Assembly (NCBI RefSeq): GCF_028640845.1
Contig: NC_080540.1
Location: 135,684,420 to 135,748,419 of the forward strand
Direction: 5' to 3'
DNA: 64,000 nt
Source: Ahaetulla prasina
Taxonomy: Eukaryota; Chordata; Lepidosauria; Squamata; Colubridae
Made by a program: the position numbers and the translations under genes. Within the stretch, counting starts at the first letter, position 1. Each line of letters starts with the position of its first letter. This document shows positions 22,515-34,411 of this stretch, in pieces. The notes beneath the pieces were generated by a model. The model saw only the letters and a list, made by a program, of their open reading frames with translations. It searched no databases and had not been told where the DNA came from.

Positions 22515-22522
22515 GTCTTTAG

Positions 22523-24558
22523 CAACAACAAAATCTAAAAAGAAAGTCAGAGGTAAATAACGTTTTTGTTCTGATTAGGACATTCAAGTTTTTGACAGCA
22601 TAGTATAAATGCCCCTACCAAATGGTTGCCACTATTTACCTATTTACCAGAAAGGAAGCCAGGATAGTGCTTCTAGTGACCTATTTTATAGACTTTTTCC
22701 TATTTTCTAAGCTGGCCTACTTTTCAAATAAAGCACTGAAGAGAAGACACCCACCAGAATCTTGCCTAAATATATGCAGCCTAAACATTCTTAAATAATT
22801 AAATAAATATGGTGCTAAAGGCTATAAAAATATGTTTGGAAGGTTAGAAGGAATCATTTGAGGGTTATGCTGAGAAAAAGAAGAGGAGGTGTATGGATAT
22901 GGTTATGGCAAAGAAATTACTGGCGTGCCTTTGGCAAAGTTAGGAATTATTTCTGAACACAGATCAAGATGGTGAGAATTTGTCCATGTACTCAACAAGA
23001 TTCGCACATACATACATGGCACGTAATTAAGAGCAGGGAACTCCAGGACAGTGGCTGTATTTCCGGTACCCATGGAAATCACCCTCATCCAAATAAATAC
23101 TGTTTGTTTTAAATGGGCAGAACCGCTTCCCGTTTTTAAGTCAAAAGAGCCTGTGGGATTCGCTTGTGCTCCAGCATAGATATCATCCTGCCTTCTACAT
23201 TAGAAGAAGACAAGCTGCATCTGGCACTTTCAGCTGAGCATATTCGTGGGTCAGTAGAGGCACTGCCTTTCAGTCAAAATGAATCGAAACAGCTCAGACG
23301 CCATCTTTGGTTTATAGTACCCTTCCCAAGTTACCAGTAGTCCTAAAATAGAGATCCCATAACTGACAGTGGAGAAGTTGCTTTCTCACTCATAGCAACC
23401 AGCCCAGAATAATGATGAAAAAGAGAAACAGGATAAAAAAGCTCCACATTTTTCAAAACGATGTGTCAAAATGAAACCATGTAATCTAGTTTCATTAGGC
23501 CCTGTTGTCCCAAAAATTCTTCTGCTACTACTGTAGAATAATTTCTCATCGGCTCCTCCCTGTTTCCCTCATCCTTCCACCACCAAACACCCCTAGCAGG
23601 GAGAGAGAAAGGTTTGATGCACTGAAGCAATTCCAGCTAGGACTAGCATTTCCACTGCATCCATCATTTGAGCTAGGAGCCTTCAGAGGCTACAAGAGTG
23701 ATATACAGGTCTCAGTGCTGTCCTCAATGATTTATTAAAATATCACCCAGATGAAATTTAGGAGGCCAAGAGCACCAATTCACAACAGGTAAGGGACAGG
23801 AACTAAGTAGAATGATGCTGATGGAAGAAATGAGAGAGGGAGATGCTTTATTGCTCAAATACAGGGAAAATAAGATAGGAAGCAGCCCAAACTCCAAACC
23901 CCTTCTGAAGTTACAACATGCTTTAAATAAGAGTACATTCATAGCTGCTGCTATATTGCTTCATGCAGAAAGCTCATGCATACAAGAAACACACTACACA
24001 CACATGTACACGCGCACACCATAGAAGATATACATGCAATATAAAGTCCAGAATAGAGAACCAGTTGTTTCTACTAAAAATACACTGCTCTTAGCAGTTA
24101 AAGCTGGGCAGTGATTATTCATTCTCAAATCCCCTTCAAATGTCAGAGGCTTGCATATTGGCAAAGTTGAATTTATCTGCTGTTTCTGAAAAGAGATGGC
24201 AGGTTCCAGTGTGCATTGCAACTAAACACAGATTTGGGATGCTATGGGTCAAGGTTATATTTCTAGAAGTTTGCTGCTTAAAAAAAGGATAAAGAAAATA
24301 AAGTTTTCTCCATGCTTATTTTGAATTATAATCAACTTTGAATCATGTAGTTTAACAAAATAGAGCAACATTAAATAGTGCAAAAAAAATATCCCTAGAT
24401 CTTTCAAACAAATATGAATCAACACTGCTGACTTCCAGAAGCAGTATTTTAGTATGTATGAGGGCAGGGACTGCTTCAGTCAGTAAACTGAAGAACAGAG
24501 GGAACACAAGATACTCACCAAATGCAGTATGGGCCACCCTTTCAGACTCGTTCATTCA
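22523..24558. other. Unique noncoding DNA
   Basis: No repeat family recognised. Short open frames on both strands (60-77 codons) have no supporting features. Confidence 0.5.
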
Positions 24559-24776
24559 CTCATAACCCATCTTTATTGTTTTTACAAAGAATTCACGGTG
24601 AAAAACACATACCTCCTTCCTCCTTCTATTTTTCCCAGAACAACAACCCTCCGAGGTGGGCTGGGCTGAGAAAGAGTGACTGGCCCAAAGTCATCCATCT
24701 GGCTTTCATGTCTAAGGTGGGACTAGAACTCACAGACTCTTGGCTTCTAGCCTGGTGCTTTAACCAAACTTTTGAA
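24559..24776 (-). mobile_element. tRNA-derived SINE, family C (MIR/CORE-like)
   Basis: Landmarks on the plus strand are 'caacaaccctccgaggtggg', 'gactggcccaaagtcatcc', and a tRNA-like head in reverse ('ggcttctagcctggtgcttt', 'aaccaaa'). The same landmarks occur at 36228-36368 (minus) and, in forward orientation, at 30060-30235. The 'gactggcccaaggtcacc' block resembles the MIR/CORE-SINE body. The exact family is uncertain. Confidence 0.7.
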
Positions 24777-24900
24777 GGCTCAGGTCTCTGAAGTATTTGA
24801 CCAAAGAGTAATATTGTTGATGGTGCTAGATTTTGCCATGCATAGTTTTTCACACCTTTCCTATCCGGTCAATCTTGCAATCCCATTTTCTGCCTGCTGG

Positions 24901-24946
24901 AAAAGGGAGGGAGGGAGGGAGGGAAGGAAGGCAGGAAGGCAGGTTG
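24901..24946. repeat. (GGGA)n/(GGAA)n microsatellite
   Basis: Direct reading of ggga then ggaag and ggcag units. Confidence 0.88.
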
Positions 24947-25610
24947 AGGGGCTGAAAAGAGCCTGGGATTATGCAACCACAAATGTCAATCAAGTGTCAT
25001 CCTTCAAAATGTGCACCTTGGAGCTTTGCTTAGATATTTCCTTTAAGGATGGTAAAGAAAGTCATTACTGTATTTCCTGCACCAAGAAACGGAAGGTGCC
25101 TAAATAAGAATAAGAGGCAGATATATTCTTTCCTATATCCTATTACCCCATTCAGTTCAGTACCTCAAATAACTGATGTCAGTCAGTAAGTCTGTATAAC
25201 TTAATTTGTTACAAAAATGTTAGCACTTACAGGAAACAGCCTGGGGAACTGAGATATTATTTGAGTGACTGCTCATCAACAACCAGCTATATCCTTTGCC
25301 ATGTGAACATTAAGATTCTGAAAACTGAGCAGAATGTGTGAAACATGTTCTAAATTTAAGCTGTCAACTATTTTCAGAAGTCAGAGGTGAAGTCCCAAAA
25401 GTGGAAATAATAGAATCAAGGGTGACAGGGACTCCCCCCCACATACACTTCAGTGATGACAACATGTAGACTGGAGTTCCTTCCATAGGATTATTTTCAG
25501 TCTTCACAAATCAGCATAAAACTTGCTTTTAATTAAGCACAGTATTCTTTGACATCCCATGAAAAGTCTATTCAATTTTACCAAATACAGTCATTCCCCA
25601 AACTGCTATA
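24947..25610. other. Unique noncoding DNA
   Basis: Nothing recognised. Confidence 0.5.
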
Positions 25611-25966
25611 CAGATAGCCCTCCATTCATTTAAGACTATTCAAAATTGAAACAACACTGAAAAACTGACTTATGGCCATTTTTCACACTTATAACCGTTG
25701 CAGAATTCCCATGATCATGTGATCAAAATTCAGATGCTTGGTAACTGATTCCTACTTACGACAATTGCAGTATCCTATGGTTATGTGATGAGCTTTTGAG
25801 ACCTTCTGACAAACAAAGTCAACGGGAAAGCCAAATTCACTTAACAACTAGGTTTCTCAGTCAACAATTGCAGTGATTCACTTAACAAGAAAGGTTGTAA
25901 AATAGGTCAAAATGTACTTAACAACTATTTTGGGCCCAATTGTGATTGTAAGTCGAGAACTACCTG
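25611..25966. mobile_element. TA-flanked MITE, family M
   Basis: Left end cagatagccctccattcatt (preceded by ta), right end gtaagtcgagaactacctg. Internal landmarks 'gatcatgtgatcaaaattc' and 'cttaacaacta' are present. The orientation matches the copy at 6734-7105. Confidence 0.85.
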
Positions 25967-26121
25967 CATTTGATGCTGCCTTGCATGTAGTTATAAAAGA
26001 TTGACAATGAAGGCCGTTGAAGGTAATGCAGGGACATATACAATGGCTCTGCATATCCTTACCAACTTCATTTTACACGGCAAATTTCTATTTTATTTTA
26101 CAGTATAAGTGTACCCTAAAA

Positions 26122-26231
26122 CAGGGGTCTCCAATCTTGGTCACTTTAAGACTTGTGGACTTCAACTCCCAGAGTTGAATTCTGGGAGTTGAAGTCCAAA
26201 GTCTTAAAGTGGCTAAGGTTGGAGACCTCTG
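26122..26231. mobile_element. hAT-type MITE (110 bp) with perfect 8-bp target-site duplication
   Basis: Ends caggggtctccaatctt and aaggttggagacctctg. Flanks ccctaaaa at 26114-26121 and again at 26232-26239 are identical. The element is a hairpin with the palindromic centre 'actcccagagttgaattctgggagt'-type sequence (26163-26190). It is a sister of 8118-8227. Confidence 0.94.
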
Positions 26232-26239
26232 CCCTAAAA

Positions 26240-26741
26240 CATTGGTATATTATTTCATGATGACAGAACTGAAATCAACCAAAGAATTTATTCCATATAG
26301 TTGTTTCCCCCTCCCCCTACAATGGAACAATTAGTGAAAATGAATGTGCACCTTTATGATTTCACCAGAGGTCATTAAAACTGTGGTTGTAGCCAGGGGG
26401 GTAATTTTTATTTGCTGGCTAAATTAAGCCATTAAGAATTAAATATTTTAAATTCATTGGGTCAAGTTATGATTAGTCTTTCCAAAGGAGTTTTTTAACT
26501 TATCTTCCATGTTCTATAAGGTAGGAATTTGGAGAAAGAGAAGTGGGGGGGAGGAGAAGGAGCAGCAAGGAGGAACTTATTAAGGTTTTCTCAATAAATT
26601 CAAATGGTCAACCATTCTATCTGCAATGAATTCCTGTGCTTGTGAACTTGTGCTGAAATTCAAAATCTTATTCAGGGAGTTAATATGTAATTAGCTTAGC
26701 TGGGTTAATTAAATTGATATAGAAGGATACTTATGTTTGTA

Positions 26742-26774
<33 letters not shown>

Positions 26775-27218
26775 AGTGGCCCCTTCCCTTAGTTTCCCTT
26801 TTTCCTAATACTTCCCTGTCTATATCCAGACATTTGATTTCATTGGCTTGGAAAGGGAATTTTTTACCAAAATGTTCACTATATGTGCAAGACTGCAAGA
26901 TTACATAGCTGTTCTTTGTGTTTCATGATTTATAGGCAAATTGTTCTGTATTTCTGGGCTTCGGGCAGGAAGAACCAAAGGAGCTTCTTTTTAATTTTTC
27001 CTAGGGCTGGACATAATAGAGAAGGGTTGTGAATTTCCTTAGGAGAAGGGTTAAGAATAGTCCTGTTATACCAATGGAGGAGTGTCAGAATTTTCAGCCT
27101 AAATACTGAGAGCCCACCATATGCAATTTCTTGGGAAGTTGGGAACTTCTTGTGAATTCTTTGGGGGAGGGGAAGGCCTTTGAGAAGATTATCAGTAATT
27201 CCCTCTTCTATTTTAGTA
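26240..27218. other. Unique noncoding DNA with a (GT)n run at 26743-26773
   Basis: The (tg)n microsatellite, about 15 units, is the only structured feature. Confidence 0.6.
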
Positions 27219-27589
27219 CAGGCAGTCCTTGAATTTCAGCCATTCATTTAGTGACCATTCAAAGTTACAACAGCACTGAAAAAGTTGACTTGTGTCTGCT
27301 TTTCACACTTACGACCGTCGCAGCATCCCCATGGTTATGTGATCAAAATTCAGACACTTGGCAACTGGTTCATATTTATGATGGTTGTAGAGTCCCAGGG
27401 TCATGTGATCACCGTTTGTGACCTTCTGGCAAGCAAAGTCAATGGGGAAGCAAGATTCACTTAACAACCGTGTTACTAACTTAACAACTGTGGCAAGAAA
27501 GGATTGTAAAATGGGGTAAAATTTCCTTAACAAATGTATTACTTAGCAACAGAAATTTTGGGTTTAATTGTGGTCATTAAGTCAACCTA
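27219..27589. mobile_element. TA-flanked MITE, family M
   Basis: Left end caggcagtccttgaatttc (preceded by ta), right end eroded, 'ggtcattaagtcaacct'. Internal landmarks are intact ('cttacgaccgtcgcagcatc', 'ggtcatgtgatcaccgt'). Confidence 0.87.
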
Positions 27590-28377
27590 ATAATCACTAA
27601 TAACTATCTGTACCATTTTGTTTAACAGAAGGGTTTGGGAGCTGATGGAGATTCTTAGAATTTTGAGCATGTGCTTCTGCAGCACAGCTCCTAGAAGGAT
27701 GCTTGGCCATTTACAAAATGATTGCGATAAGGAGAGTTACAAAGCTGTAATTTGTTAGAATGCTTCTTGCCATCCTCTGCAGAATCTCTGCACCCTCCCA
27801 CGCTGCCAGGAAGGTACACAACCTTTTAAACAAAACACCGGGGGCAGAGAAAATTCTTTTTTTTTATTTTCTGAGAAAACTCACTTGGACCTATTTGGAG
27901 ACATTCTGAGGACTATAGGCAATGTTGGGGGACCAGTACTTTACAATTTGCCAGCTTTCCTTTTTCTTTTTTAATTACAAAAGTTAAAAGTTGGGAAAGA
28001 AATGAGCTTATCCTTTTGTTGAAGTAAATAGGGCCTGAGCACCGTGCATTACCCAGATGTCCTGTATGGCATCAGTTTAAAAGCATATTCAAGTCAGCTG
28101 GGCCGATTTGGGTTGTTTATGCAACCTTCACATAAGCCTCCTTCAAGAAATCTGAGAAGCTGGTTAGGGCTGAGAAAGGGAATATGAATTGGGGGCAAAT
28201 GTTTGCTGTGTGCCAGTGGGTGGTGTGAAATTTATTTCAGTAGGACAAAATAGAGTGGGTAGAAGGACATTTGGCTGTGAAATAATTTTCTTTTTTCTGG
28301 TAAAGTTTCTCTGTGGAAAAGAAAAGATACAGAATAGATTAGGGAAAGCACCTAAATATTTTATAGTTTGGGAAGTA
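27590..28377. other. Unique noncoding DNA
   Basis: Open frames of 99 codons on the minus strand (28164-28463) and 86 on the plus strand (28189-28449) overlap each other and run into the next MITE. No domain is recognised in either. Confidence 0.5.
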
Positions 28378-28753
28378 CAGGCAGTCCTTGACTTACGACC
28401 ACAACTGAGCTCAGGATTTATGTTGCTAAGTGAGAAATTTGTTAAGTGACTTTCTCCCCACATGTGTTAAGTGAATCAGTGCAGTTGTTAAGTTAGTAAC
28501 ATGGTTGTTAAGTGAATCTGGATTCCCCATTGACTTTGCTTGTCAGAAGGTCTCAAAAGGGGATCACATGACCCCGGGACACTGCAACCGTCATAAATAT
28601 CAACCAGTTGCCAAGCATCTGAATTTTGATCATTTGACCATGGGCAGGTTGCAACGGTTGTAAGTGTGAAAAATGGTCATAAGTCACTTTTTTCAGTACT
28701 GTTGTAACTTTGAATGGTTATTAAACAAACTGTTGTAAGTTGAGGACTACCTG
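28378..28753. mobile_element. TA-flanked MITE, family M (376 bp, best-preserved copy)
   Basis: Starts caggcagtccttgacttacg and ends gtaagttgaggactacctg, near-perfect inverted repeats of about 20 bases. TA is directly outside both ends (28376-28377 and 28754-28755). It is in the opposite internal orientation to the copy at 6734. There is no coding capacity. Confidence 0.92.
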
Positions 28754-28879
28754 TAATATTAAGACTTTTAAAACAGGTTCATAGCTGGAAAGACAAAATG
28801 GGATGCTACAGATCTATTGGCCTGCAATTTTCAAAACCCTTCAACTGCACATGCTGTCTGAGGTTAGCAGGATATGATT

Positions 28880-29790
28880 ATTTATTATCAAACTTCTATC
28901 CTACCACTGATAAATGATTCCTAGTAGTTTACACAATATACAACACAAAATTTACACCATGACAATCAGATTAAAACCAATTACAATCATTACAGAAAGG
29001 AGGGAGCTAAGCTGCTCCTGTGGTAGGCACTCTCTAAATAATCTTGCTGCCAAAGTAAAGCAGGGCCTTTTAAGCTTTATCCCGCAAGCCTCTCAGATAT
29101 ATGGGAAGTAAAAAGTAATTTCCCCCTAAATGTTCTAATAGGTTGGGCTGACCCTGGTTAGAGAAGGTGATACCCCAGTGTCAAACCTTAAAGAGCATTA
29201 TAGGTCAAATCTAGTATCTTAAATGCTACCTAGATATCAATAAACAAATTGGAGCTCACAGAATTGGAGATGGAAACCAATGGCACATAGGCTGCTATAT
29301 TCTGGACCAGCTGCAGATAGGCTGCAGATAGGCTGCTACATTCTGGACCACAAGCCCCAGAATAGCCTAAAAGCACAACTTCATGCAAAATTAATTACGA
29401 TAGGCTAACTGATTGATGATGAGGGCATGAGTTACCATAGCTAGGCCCCTTTGCACCAAATCAAGTCACAACTGGTACACCAGCCAAAGAGGAACATAGG
29501 AGCCGTGAGTCCAGAATTATTCCCAAATTTCCAACCTGCTCTTTCACTGGTAGTGCCTGCCCCTAAAGAAATAATATTAGTGCCAACTTAGAACCTCATG
29601 GTACAAACAATAACAGCTTCTGCCTTGTTTTCTCCCTCCCAGGCTTTTACAGTCTCCAGACAACATGAAAGGATATCAACAACTTCTCCCTTACAGCCCC
29701 AAGTCATGATGTACAATTGGGTATGATCAGCATACTGATTCATAGCTAAAATATGGCAAGCCCCAGGCTGGACAAACTGCTATGTCCTTT
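28880..29790. repeat. Probable old LINE-derived repeat, unclassified
   Basis: Sequence such as 'ggagatggaaaccaatggca', 'cattctggaccagctgcag' and the 'gatcagcatactgattcat' region resembles an interspersed repeat I associate with reptile LINE 5' regions. A local duplication, 'ctgcagataggctgc' with 'attctggacca' on both sides (29301-29350), is visible. No ORF. Low certainty on class and ends. Confidence 0.35.
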
Positions 29791-29829
29791 AAACTGAGTT
29801 CAATCCATATAGTATTTCTTTCTTAATAG

Positions 29830-29970
29830 CAGTATGATGGTGGTTTGCTATTGTCTTCTTCTGGGATTTTCCCACCCCCCAATTTCCCAGTCTACGGCTC
29901 TGGGGTTTCCTGAGGGTGTCCCATTCAAATATAGCCGGTCCTATTTGGCTTTTTCCACCTGTCATGGTAG
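29830..29970. repeat. Diverged repeat body, also seen at 57590-57720
   Basis: 'ggtttgctattgtcttcttc' followed by 'tttcccagtctacggctctg' is matched in order by the region 57590-57720 ('ggtttgctgctactgttttc', 'tcccagtctacatggag'). It probably belongs to an old SINE or LINE. Boundaries are approximate. Confidence 0.4.
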
Positions 29971-30059
29971 GATAACTTATTTTTTAAATAGGCATACCAC
30001 CGCAAATGTGAACTCATAAATTGAAATCACCTAGTTCATAATTCTTTCCCTGAAGCCTC

Positions 30060-30235
30060 AAGAGCCAATTTGATATAATGGTTAAGCTACAAGGCTAGAA
30101 ACCGAGAGATCGTGAGGTATAGTCTTGCCTTAAATGCAAACCAGCTGGTGAGCTTCATTCCTCCTAGGGCTTAGAGTCTAAGGCCCTAGAAAGGAGGAGG
30201 CCATGGGAAGCCATCTTTGAAATATTGCCAAGAAA
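30060..30235 (+). mobile_element. tRNA-derived SINE, family C
   Basis: A tRNA-like head 'gatataatggttaagctac', 'ggctagaaaccgagagatcg' and a B-box-like 'gaggtatagtcttgcc' are followed by a diverged body. The head is the inverse of the copy at 36228-36368 ('ctctcggtttctagctt'). Confidence 0.65.
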
Positions 30236-30332
30236 ACTGCAAGGATTTGTCCAGACAGTTACCAGGAGTCAACAAGAAAAAGAAAATGCTTTAATGGTAG
30301 CAGCAAGGAAAAGAAAACGCTTCAATTGTAGC

Positions 30333-30533
30333 CTTTCTTTCTTTCTGTCATTCTTTCTTTCTTTCTTTCTTTTTCTTTTTCTTTCTCTTTCTTTTTTATT
30401 TTCTTTTGTTTTTCTTCTTTTTCTTTCTTTTCTTCTTTTTCTTTTTCTTTTTTCTTTTTTCCTTCCTTCCTTCCTTCCTTCCTTCCTTCCTTCCTTCCTT
30501 CCTTCCTTCCCTCCCTCCCTCCCTCCTCCTCTC
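30333..30533. repeat. Long pyrimidine tract: (CTTT)n, (CTTTT)n, (CCTT)n, (CCCT)n
   Basis: About 200 bases on the plus strand that are almost entirely pyrimidine, passing from cttt to ccttcctt to ccctccct units. Open frames across it (30225-30698 plus, 30269-30559 minus) are compositional artefacts. Confidence 0.95.
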
Positions 30534-32710
30534 AAAATAGAAAGGGGAAGCAGTTTCATTGTTCATTGTGGATTTCTTTCTTCTTTCCTTACTCTTTCCC
30601 TCCTAAAAGGGTCCTTCAATGCCTGCTCTGCCCTTATTGAGCATGATCAAGGCCACTGCCTCTTCCCACCATTCCTTCCCCAGGGAAGCCAGGGGTGAGA
30701 AGGGAGAAATCTGGTCTGATAAAGTGTGCCTGTGGTGGCAAGGCAAGGAACCAGGGTGATCTATGATGGGGATCACGCCAGGAGAAAGGTGAGGTAGTGC
30801 AATTGGCAGGAGCCGAGTATAAATCCTGGAACTCTGACAGGGCCACAGATGAGCTGCTTAGTTTACGGGATGAGAAAGAGAAGTCGGAGTCCGATTCCAA
30901 TCTGCCAGCAGGCAGGAGAGCTCCACAGAGAGAAAGAAGGGGAGGACAAGCAGCAGCCAGAAACGGAGGTTTCAATGGAAATTGGGAACAATTGGGTTAA
31001 AAATGCAAGCTGACAGTCAGTGCTCTTTTTCCCAAAATACTCTATCTATCTAAGGGCCTCAGTGGGAGGCATTTTGAAAAGGATGGGCACTCTTCTCTTC
31101 CTGAACCTCCTGATGCACATAGAAGCCTGTATACACACAAACCTCAGGCCCACCAAAAACACCCTCCACTTACAGACTGGGCAAGGAAACATGTAGCCTG
31201 AACAGCCTTTAAGGAATAATAGTGGAAAATGGGAAGGGGGGTTTCCTTGACTCCCATAAGGTTTCTATTAGGATGTTTGTCTTCTGTTGACTGGAAGAGT
31301 CCCAGATCCAAACATAGAAAATTAAAACCATGTGTGATATTATATCCGCCTAGTTATTTGAGAACACCACCAAACCCCAACAGCCTATGACTATGTGATT
31401 CAGACAAGACATAAACTTTATGGACTTTGAAATAATTAAATTTATCAGTAAAATAGACCCATTGATTGCTCTTTCGGGCCAATTTTTTTTTTTTTGGCTC
31501 CTTTTTACTGTGGGAAAGCTGACCCTACATTTGAGTGCATTCTTACTGTGAGACAGTAAAAGAAGGAAACAGAATTACCTGAACCAAGGAAAAAATATTC
31601 TATAGCAAGGCAAATAATTAACTTTGATAATAAGTGATGTCTGGGTTAATATTACTGATATAGACACAGCACCCAAGAAGTGTGCCACATATTATTAGGT
31701 TGCAGCTTGGAAAGCAATTGTCCTGCATTTATGTTTGCAAAAAAAAAGTGGGTACACCTCCCCATGGGGGAGGAAATACAGGTACCTTGAATATTGCCAG
31801 TTTTATCTATAAAGATCCTTATAGCCTAAGATCTGATTCAGTTCCGGAATTGCTTTTTCCCAGAAGAACCTCCCCAAATTTTAAGATCAACTCTTGGTGG
31901 CCCTGACGGCCTCTTATATTTGAGCAGCTCCTTAGTAGGGCAACCTTTTTTTATTATATGGTCCATCCCACATGGATATATACATGGAAAGGAAGGGAAG
32001 GGATGACAAAACACATATACACTTCAAAAAATTAGATTTTCTAGAGCCCTTGCAGTCGGCAATACATAAATAGAGCAAAGCATCTAGTAAAAAAATATTA
32101 TTGCATGATTCTTTTAAGGTTTTATCAGCTGTTGTGCTTTTAACTGATATGCCAATATTTCGGTATTGAATAGTTTTTATTATAAGCGTATAATATTTAG
32201 ATTTTGTGTATGTGTACACACACCTACACAATGTTATGTATATGTGACTATATAAAGTACAAGAACCTGCCATCTTTTTTCTTCTTCTTGGGAAGCTAAA
32301 AATACCCCGTGCAATGTTTACCTGGAAATAAATTAAGGAAATGAGTTAAACACTATCCTCCTATAAAGTTGCCATGCTGAGCCAATCTACTGCACAGCTT
32401 TTACAATAAAAAGTCATTTGTTCCATTTCTAACCCATACTCACACGCCAATTTTTCTCCCCCATTACACATTAAAACAAATCTCTGAAAAAAAGCAAACC
32501 AGACAATAGCACAATAACAACCAGTGAGCTTTAGGGCAAAATGGAGATAAGAACTCTGGATTCGCAAGTTACTTTAAAGTGCTACAAAGACCATACAGAA
32601 CATTTATTCTTAGTTTTGGGGAATCCAAACTCAGAGCTGTATAGCTCAGCCATTTATTCCATTCCAAAATACATATGTGAACCATTGACAGAAAAAGAGT
32701 TGATACACCT
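30534..32710. other. Unique noncoding DNA
   Basis: No repeat family or exon supported. Open frames of up to 113 codons (30634-30975 minus; 31932-32273 minus) lack recognisable features. Confidence 0.5.
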
Positions 32711-32872
32711 AGCCTGGCTAGGTGGCTCAGTGTCTAAGATGCTGAGCTTGTCGATCAGAAAGGCCGGCAGTTCGGCAGTTCAAATCCCTAGTAGAGGTCT
32801 CCTGAGTGAACGGGGGGGTTGGACTAGATGACCTCCAAGGTCCCTTCCAACTCTGTTACTGTTACCTTCATG
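32711..32872 (+). mobile_element. tRNA-headed SINE with CR1-type tail (family B')
   Basis: The head 'ctggctaggtggctcagtgt', 'aagatgctgagcttgtcgat' and a B-box-like 'cggcagttcaaatccctag' form a tRNA-like promoter. The tail 'ggttggactagatgacctcc' and 'aaggtcccttccaactctg' is the CR1 3' end. It ends in gttactgttac. The head is nearly that of the Sauria-type SINE at 63317-63640, but the tail is different. Confidence 0.82.
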
Positions 32873-34212
32873 CTTCTTATAAAAGGAAAGTGTGGGTCAA
32901 GCACTAGGAGATCAACTGAGATCCCTTTTTTGCTATGGGAACTGCCTTCAGATAGGGGGTCCTGCTCAGGTAGGATGACTGGAAACGGCACCTGGGCAGT
33001 CCTGGATAGTAACAGAAGATGAAAAAAAGGAAGAGGGCAGTAAACAAATTAGGAACAGAGTATGGCTCAAGTTATATGCGATATATGTGTATGAAAGTGA
33101 GTGTGTGCGCACGTGTGTGTGAGAGAGAGTTGTGTTTGCACATGCGCATGTGTGTGTCTTACCCACACCTCCCCCAGTGATGTGTCAGAATGATCAAGTA
33201 CAGGATGCTTGCACCAAAATGGTTTCATCAACTTAGCTCCTTTTTATGAGAAATTTGTTCTGATCGCACTGCTCTCCCTGGCTGCTGTCACCATAACGAA
33301 TGCCAATGCAGAAAGAATAATCATCACAGCAAGAAAACTTCAAAGCAGAGCAAGAGGCTCCCCTGGGAGAACTGTATGGTGGAGGAATATAAGGAAAGGA
33401 TCAGAAGATTAAACTGCTTTTGCAGCAACCTCAAAGCTATTCCAAGCTTAAGTACCCAAGTGCCCTATCACTTGACTATCTAGACTTCAAAAATAATAAT
33501 CAGGGTTGATCTCGTTTTGATTATGTATGGATGCCTGCAAAAGTCAGGAAAGAACACTTACGGTATGGAGAACATACCAAACCTCTGCTGTTGCCCCAGG
33601 AGCATATTAGACAGAAAAATGTCAGGTATGCTCTGTTGCAGTTGTGTTGGAGAACTGTTCAGCCAGGAACGTCAGGGGCTGGTTATTACTGGAATTGTAG
33701 TTCAGTGCTTCTGAAAGACTTTACACCTGGGAAGGATGCAACTGAACGAGCTTGTGAAGAAGCATAAAGCAATCTTACTACCCAAATTTATCATCACTTT
33801 GTTTGGAAAAGACTTCTCATCCTACCTTTTCGATAGCCAGTGCTTGGTCCTTTGAAACTACCTTTCACACTTACATGCAAAATAATTGGATTGTTTTCAG
33901 TCTGCCCAGCCCAAAAGATCCCAGATCTTGGATTCGTGAATAGTGTTGGCTGATGTTATAAGATTGCTAATCTTATAGAAGGGTGAGGGGAGGGGGAGAA
34001 GCCTCATGGCTAGATTGAGCCAAGACTGTTTACTCCCCCAGGCATTTACATCTGCATAAACTGTCTGCCAAAAATAACATCTCAAATTGGCCAAAACATC
34101 TCAAAGAGGCAAAATCTGCATCTCCACAAAGGAACCTGAGAATGGCCATCTCTCATCCAACCACCTAAGTCCTGGTTAAGTCAGATCAGGAACTAAGTAA
34201 CTATCTAAGGCA
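32873..34212. other. Unique noncoding DNA with a TG-rich tract
   Basis: The tg/gtgtgcgc-rich stretch at 33089-33157 is the only simple sequence. Frames at 33517-33767 overlap with no support. Confidence 0.5.
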
Positions 34213-34290
34213 GGAGTCTCCATTCTCCAACCTTGTCAACTTTAAGACTTGTGGACTTCAACTCCCAAAATTCGTCAGCCAGCTTTGCTA
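34213..34290. mobile_element. Half of a hAT-type MITE
   Basis: 'gcaggagtctcc', 'ctccaaccttgtcaacttta' and 'agacttgtggacttcaactc' match the left half of 8118-8227. The right half is missing and the sequence runs into (ta)n and tetranucleotide repeats. Confidence 0.7.
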
Positions 34291-34315
34291 TATATATATA
34301 ATCTAATACATACTC

Positions 34316-34321
34316 GACAAA

Positions 34322-34411
<90 letters not shown>
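34316..34411. repeat. Compound (ATAA)n(GTAA)n microsatellite
   Basis: Two adjoining tetranucleotide arrays differing by a single A-to-G change in the unit, each about 10-13 units. This suggests that a point mutation in one unit was spread by slippage. Confidence 0.95.

Noticed and set aside
22141..22560. 139-codon plus-strand frame and 115-codon minus-strand frame
   Set aside because: They arise from the GC-rich palindromic hAT element, which has few stop codons on either strand.
30225..30698. 157-codon frame with long Phe/Leu/Ser tract resembling membrane segments
   Set aside because: It crosses a 200-base pyrimidine microsatellite; the hydrophobic composition comes from ttc and ctt codons.
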